Positions 59,174-64,000 of a stretch of DNA of 64,000 nucleotides are shown here, one piece after another. How positions within the stretch are numbered: the first letter of the stretch is position 1; the number at the start of each line of letters is the position of its first letter. The notes under the pieces were generated by a model that did not search any database, had not been told where the DNA came from, and was given only the letters and a program-made list of their open reading frames with translations. Made by a program: the position numbers and the translations under genes. Source of the DNA: Papilionanthe hookeriana x Papilionanthe teres (taxonomy: Eukaryota > Streptophyta > Magnoliopsida > Asparagales > Orchidaceae); contig CM040421.1 of assembly GCA_022702705.1 (NCBI GenBank), positions 69,186,121 to 69,250,120 on the forward strand, in the 5' to 3' direction.

Positions 59174-62100
59174 TTGTCCTTATAGGTTCAATTTAAAGAA
59201 ATGTCAATTTGAAGAGGTAAGAGAAGTATCATATTTTGGAAGTACTTAAATTAAGATGTCTTAATGTCTTATTGGGGGAATTTAAGTTGATTACATTGAC
59301 ACCGGTTAGGATCTCACAGTTCTCTCATTCCGACACTACTATTTTCTTCAGATCTTAGTCTAGATGAATTTATTAAACTTAACTTAATGAGTTCCATAAT
59401 TTCATTAGACTATGGGAAAGCTCGTTAGCAGCCGTAGGTTTCCTTCTCCGAGGTATTCCCGATCATCTAAAGAGATGTTTTAATTTAGTTGTAATTGTGA
59501 TTTAATTTTATTTGTGATTAAATTTTGAGTTGTCTTATATTTTGACTTTTGTGGAGGTGAATTTTATCTTATTTTGTTTTGAAATTGTTGTTTAATTTTG
59601 GTTTTGGTTTTGTGGCCATCTTAAAAGTTTTGGTTTTCATGCAGGGTGAAAATTTTTTTTAACATGCAAGCTCGTAAGCAAGAAAAATACAGTAAAGGAA
59701 GTACAAAAAGGAAGGTACTACAAACTTATAAAAGTGTACCTAGCGGGTCTTCTCATTCCTCCACCTGAAACTTTTAGTATCTTTTGCAATAAAAATTTAT
59801 AATTTTGTAGGAAAGAAAATCTTGTAGATAGGTTCATCACAAGCCTACCAAATCTTTTGTCATAACTTGGTGGGTTCTATTTATTCATTTTGGGGATGCC
59901 TTCTTTTAATAAATATGATAGGTTTAGTTTCCCTGCAAGGTGTCCAGAAACTTGTGAGAAGGTCTAGGGAACACCTAGATATTTCACAACCCTTTTGAAC
60001 TTTCTTTCATTCAAACTTATCATACTCACTAAATGATTCATCCATTTCATACCCTTATGCTTAGTGAATTAATGTTTTAATTATCCCAAAAGGTGGGATA
60101 AATATCACTTGATATTTTATTTATGAATTATGAAAGTGGGGCCTTTAGAGGCAATTTAATTTATGAAAGAATTTAACCAATTTTGATGGGCTTGTAGCGT
60201 TTCAAATGTGTTTTAAAATAAATAGTGTTTTCTTTTCTAAACCTCATTAGTCAAATTTGATTAAGCCTAGTCTCACTACTAAGCCCTTAAGATTTAAGTG
60301 GATATATTTATAAATTTTAGAAAAGTTTAATTACATGAATATGATTCTTGTTAATGTGTTGTATCATTAATTTATCATCAACTAAGGGTGTTTAATTAGT
60401 GAGTTATCAACTTACAAAGTCAACCCCTAACCTTAAGGATCATTTAATTTAATTTTTGCCAAGTCAAAACAATTAAGGAAATTACAAATTTTTCCTTAAG
60501 TGTGAAAAAGTGAGGTGGGTTTTTTACCGTTTATACCTTTGTGTTTCAATCATCCAAACAACTTAGTTAAGATCATTAGTTGCCATTTTATCCCTTTAAA
60601 TCAAGCCTAAATGTTAATTAAGGCAAATTCTTCAAAATTGCACTTTTGCCCCTAAAGGCCTTATCATCTCATAATTCATTAAATTTAATTCAAATGACTT
60701 CAAAATTTTTATGCTACCCCAACCTATGGGTTAATTAAAACATTAGAGGAGAAACTATGACCTTTCTTAATTTAATTTAATTTATATAAATATTTTCATG
60801 CAAAATAGGGATTTTCAAAGAAAATTCAATAATTAATAAAAATGAAACATATGTTCCAAAGAAAATTAATAGAGGTTTACATAGACCAAAGAATCATTTG
60901 GACCAACATTTATGATTTTTTGAATTTTAATTTAATTATTATAATTATTTCAATTTTTGGAGTATTAATTAAATGTAAAATATTTAATTGGAAAATTTTG
61001 TTTTATATTTTTCATAAATCTCTCTGAGGTGAAGGAACCCAGAGAATCAAATTTCATATTTTGGTGATTTATGTTTTAATTAATAGAATTATTTTAATGT
61101 GAAATTAGGGAAATTTCATTTTAGCCTTTAAAATTTAATTTTAACTCTTTAAAATTTAATAACTTTATTTAGTGAGTTAGAAAAATTATTCCAATGGTTC
61201 CAAAGTAATCAGGAGACAATTTGGAACAATTTTCATTAAATTTACTAATTTTTTGATTTTTATTAATTTTTAATTATTTAAATATTAAAATAAAGTTTAA
61301 AAATGAAAAATTTATTTTAATTACAATTTTATTTTTTAGGGACTCATCTGATCACAGAGAACTCCCAAAATTAATTTGGTGATTCTTTGAAGTGTATTTT
61401 AATTATTATAATTATATAAATGTTAAAGGTGTGATTTACCTTGGAAAATTTATTTAAGTGTTTAAATTAACTCCAATTGAATTAACAATTTTATGATAAG
61501 TTTATCTAACCTTAAATTACAATGGAGAATGATTTTTAGGTTATTTTCATTTATACTTAATCCAATTTTTTATTTAAAATTTATGGTTTTTTGGCAATTA
61601 GGGTTATACTTAATGAGTTAAACCAAGTTTACATTTTTTCTATGTTCCTTTAGTCACAGTGAACCTTCTAAAATTTACTTTGCATTTTTATAATCAATAT
61701 TTTAATTATTTTAATTTTTATACCAAAAAAGACTCAATAACATTGAAAAATAGAGATCTCCTCATAAAGATCTCCCCTGATATTAGAAAAATCAGAGAAG
61801 ATCCCCCATGACAGAGAGAATAAAAGCCCTAAATTTCAAGCCATGGTGAAATGTGCATACAAATGGAGAATTGAAATAAGGAATAATGTAAATAAAATGC
61901 ACATCAAATAAACTTGAAACCAATTCTACATTGTTCTCCTCTACTCGCTGAGCAAGTGGGTATTTTTCTGATTTTTCTACACCAAGTTATGATTTTTCTA
62001 AGGTTCACTGATTTAAATAAATCAATTAATCCATAATTTCCTACTTATCCAGCGCGACACCACACAATCCTACGGCGCTCTGAAGTGCTACGCATCGTCT

Positions 62101-63011
62101 CCTCATTCAGTGCCGCCTTCTGAGTCAGCTGCCACATAGTAGTGCTTTATGTTAGGATTTCTGTCCGGCACAATCCCAGCCGTCCGTTTGATACACGTGC
62201 GATCCAATGACTCCCGGTCATCGTCTTCATCTGGTGTACACAGAGAACCATATACACTCTAGATCTAATATCTCGCTCGATACTCATTCAAATCACTTGG
62301 GGTTCATTTCTATGGACTGATCTGACCTAGACGAACCTATTTATTGGCTAACCTAGCATGAAATCAACCTAATGTGCATAGAGAATCAAAATAAGCTCGG
62401 GAGGGGGAGAGAGTTCAATACCTCTTTTTGAGAGGGGAGGCCTCAATCAGATGGTTGTAGCAGCTTCGATTGGTCCCAACGAACCTCCAGATGAAGCCTC
62501 TTGTCCTGGTGAAATGTCCAAACCCGAATTCAACCAAAACTGATTTCATTTGTTGATCAAAGTATGGTGTGGAGGCTCTCTGTGATGGGGGGAACTTCTT
62601 CTTTCAGTGTGGGGATGGTGTGGGTGCAATTAATTTATGTTTAATGCAATGTGGAGCTGTGGTGAATTGTGTCCTAATTTCGGGTAGAATTTCAGTGGAG
62701 AAATTGGCTTAGGACAATGGGGATGAGTGGTTGAAGACAGTGGGACTACATCCAGGGAGTTTTGAGGAAGCTCTGGTGAGGTCCCACTGTCATGGGTGCA
62801 ATGTGCGGGTGTGTGTGTGTGCCAGCTCCATACCAAGCAGGGTCAGTCCTAAGGCTTAGCTACCCTGTAGGGAACTCCTCTTGAGCTTTTTTATGCTTGG
62901 TCTTATCCTCCTAAGTACTTAGAGGTTAGACTCTAAGCATTTGAAAACTCCAAGTGAAGCAAAGAGGTGTTTTGATTTTCTATGGGGTAAGGGTTCCATT
63001 GCTAGTCTTCT
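59174..63011. other. Intergenic repeat-derived DNA, no gene recognised
   Basis: AT-rich to about 61950. GC-richer unassigned sequence follows (62040-62900) with a (TG)n run at 62810-62821. Minus-strand ORFs here are short and lack motifs. The last part may be the 5' region of the L1 copy that follows. Confidence 0.4.
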
Positions 63012-63952
63012 AAGATAATATTCAGGAAAGTCCTATGGCTAGATCCAAGGCTATTCCAAAGAGGGACTAGACCTCACAATAGTGAGCTCAACATTTTGAC
63101 CCAAGTAAGGAGCCTCCCGTGGTCCTTATTTGGTTTAAATTTCTAGGCCTTCACAACAGATTCTTCAATCAGAATGTGCAATTCTAAATTGATAGAGCCA
63201 TTGGAACTCCTCTGAAGTTGGATGCCCCTACTTATAACAAAGCAAGACCTGCTGCTGCTAGAATACTTATTGAGAGAGACATTACCCTACTTGAAGAGAA
63301 TAGAGTTTGGGTTGGCTCAAACTTTGAGGGAGCTTGGCAAGAGGTGGTAATGGAGCAAAGGCCTTATTAATGTCACCATTGTAGAATGTTTGGGCATATT
63401 AGGGAGAGATGCTATAAGCTTCACCCCCTTCAAAGAGAGTTCCCGTTACCTCCAAAGGGATTGCTGGGGTCCCTACTGGGGGGATTGTGGAGATTGCTGT
63501 CTCTCCTACTGTCATTGGAGCTGCTGCTGGTGCCTCCCCTTCAGAGTCCATGGAAGAAAGGGACCTTCAGAAAGCAGTTATTAGAAAAGTTACTGATATG
63601 GTGACTATTGACACTCCATATATTTCCACTACCTCACATGTTGGGGTAGTTATGGAGAATGGTACCTCTTCTGTTGAGAGAACCATTGGGACTGAGAGGG
63701 AATAGTTTGAAGATTTCAATCGAAAATTTATTGGTTTGTGGATTATTAGTATTTCATCTCACCTTACTGCCTCTCCTCCTGATCATGCTGTTGGGAGGGA
63801 GGATGAGGTAGCCGCTCCTTCAAATGAAGTTATTATTGAGTTGCATAATACCTTGGATGGTGATTTTCACATCTAAACAACAAAGAAGAAAAAAAAGAAT
63901 AAATCAGAAGTGCAGAAACTGTTAGCTGTTTCTTCCCCTTTTGTTGCTGGAA
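63012..63952 (+). pseudogene. L1 ORF1 pseudogene, second copy, cut by N gap
   Basis: Plus-strand L1 ORF1 fragments: KIIFRKVLWLDPRLFQRG, HFDPSKEPPVVLIWFKFLGL, RAIGTPLKLDAPTYNKARPA, ARILIERDITLLEENRVWVG, then a zinc knuckle CHHCRMFGHIRERC (63371-63412, Cx2Cx4Hx4C). An acidic tail and a Lys-rich segment (TTKKKKKNKSEVQKL) follow. Stops and frameshifts are present (for example a TAA just before the knuckle). Any ORF2 would lie beyond the N run at 63953-64000. It aligns by eye with the ORF1 at 35441-36875, but the two differ considerably. Confidence 0.8.
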
Positions 63953-64000
63953 NNNNNNNNNNNNNNNNNNNNNNNNNNNNNNNNNNNNNNNNNNNNNNNN
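63953..64000. other. Assembly gap (Ns)
   Basis: 48 undetermined bases at the window end. Confidence 1.

Noticed and set aside
62630..62836. 68-codon minus-strand ORF rich in His/Pro/Thr
   Set aside because: It includes a TG microsatellite and has no motif; treated as chance.

Overview
This is a eukaryotic nuclear window from a flowering plant. It is AT-rich, carries long (TA)n and (TG)n tracts, and is full of plant-type retrotransposons and hAT-like MITEs. The species cannot be read from the sequence. Very long TE-filled introns would fit a monocot with bloated introns such as an orchid or palm, but that is only a guess.

One protein-coding gene accounts for three quarters of the window: a plus-strand PIG-S gene (GPI transamidase subunit), from the ATG at 1674 to the TAA at 49558-49560. 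I could assemble 13 exons with GT-AG introns. Every phase closes, giving 1824 nt and 607 codons plus stop with no internal stop. About 96% of the 47.9 kb locus is intron. Introns 2 (5.0 kb), 4 (19.2 kb), 5 (6.2 kb) and 7 (11.0 kb) hold most of the mobile DNA; the other eight are 70 bp to 2.1 kb.

Layout. 1-1673: a satellite of about 98 bp period, a tandem pair of copia-LTR-like segments, then the 5' flank and 5' UTR. Intron 2: a candidate TIR element, a composite hAT MITE with an 8-bp TSD, an RTE LINE tail and microsatellites. Intron 4: a nested pair of RTE LINEs, a CpG-rich 5.3-kb repeat block with two back-to-back hairpins and a minisatellite, a second long RTE copy, a long TG/TA tract and a Ty3/gypsy integrase pseudogene. 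Intron 5: a partial copia-like element with a proline-rich tandem repeat. Intron 7: an ORF1-only L1 insertion with poly(A) tail and 18-bp TSD, a GATAAG palindrome array, a 5'-truncated RTE copy with an 18-bp TSD, and a full-length 3.06-kb RTE copy with a 12-bp TSD. 49.6-64 kb: 3' flank, two MITEs, a long AT-rich repeat-derived stretch containing a CpG-decayed relative of the intron-4 repeat, and a second L1 ORF1 pseudogene running into an N gap.

The most unusual item is the 2.17-kb L1 unit at 34871-37040. It has GC-rich repeated 5' leader blocks, an ORF1 (DUF4283-like domain plus zinc knuckle), a 3' UTR and poly(A), but no ORF2. This is the architecture of a half-a-LINE (HAL1). All similarity calls are by eye; no alignments or searches were run.
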